A stretch of DNA of 5,800 nucleotides, from assembly GCA_015062635.1 (NCBI GenBank), contig SUUF01000054.1, forward strand, positions 1 through 5,800. The letters are read 5' to 3'. The position numbers were made by a program, and so were the translations under genes. Source of the stretch: Coriobacteriaceae bacterium. GTDB lineage: Bacteria; Actinomycetota; Coriobacteriia; Coriobacteriales; Eggerthellaceae. The stretch's first letter is position 1. Each line of letters opens with the position of its first letter. The notes under the pieces were generated by a model. That model was not told the origin of the DNA. It saw only the letters and a program-made list of their open reading frames with translations, and did no database searches. Of the stretch, positions 5,785 to 5,800 are shown piece by piece.

Positions 5785-5800
5785 TTCCCTGCCAAATGCG

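Noticed and set aside
5748..5795. 16-residue N-terminal extension of the exonuclease
   Set aside because: It would translate through the -10-like hexamer and the palindrome, and the family normally starts close to the DxH motif.

Overview
The window looks like chromosomal DNA of a high-GC Gram-positive bacterium. GC-rich wobble codons, an Actinobacteria-like PurA and the style of the intergenic repeats make a Coriobacteriia/Eggerthellaceae-type gut actinobacterium my best guess. That placement is inference and no marker gene here proves it. All four genes I support lie on the minus strand, so transcription runs from high to low coordinates. Long plus-strand open frames across 1000-4600 are antisense shadows of these genes.

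Layout from right to left along transcription. (1) 5747-4476: an SbcD/YhaO-type metallophosphoesterase with all its metal-binding motifs, behind a -10-like hexamer placed as for a leaderless mRNA. (2) 4479-2281: a YhaN-type, SbcC/Rad50-like ATPase with two coiled-coil arms around a two-helix hydrophobic hairpin. Its start overlaps the previous stop (ATGA), so the two form a translationally coupled nuclease-ATPase pair, probably for DNA end processing or repair. (3) 2105-813: complete adenylosuccinate synthetase (purA) with its own Shine-Dalgarno and -10-like element, followed by a 15-bp hairpin. (4) 569-375: a 64-residue RiPP precursor with a Nif11-type leader, a double-glycine site and a 19-residue core holding three Cys and three Ser. 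It is followed by its own hairpin. No modification enzyme, protease or exporter is present in the window.

The leftmost 374 bases carry no confident gene but are highly structured. A 27-nt box occurs four times in the order forward, forward, reverse, reverse, exactly symmetric about position 212.5. The two inner boxes lie in a 38-bp perfect inverted repeat with a 10-nt loop. On each strand the box reads QTFSTYGT, the two boxes are separated by exactly 15 codons, and a TGA follows the second. An open frame runs in from the left window edge and ends at that TGA (207). This array and the orphan RiPP precursor are the two most interesting objects here. The nuclease-ATPase pair and purA are ordinary housekeeping genes with small points of interest.
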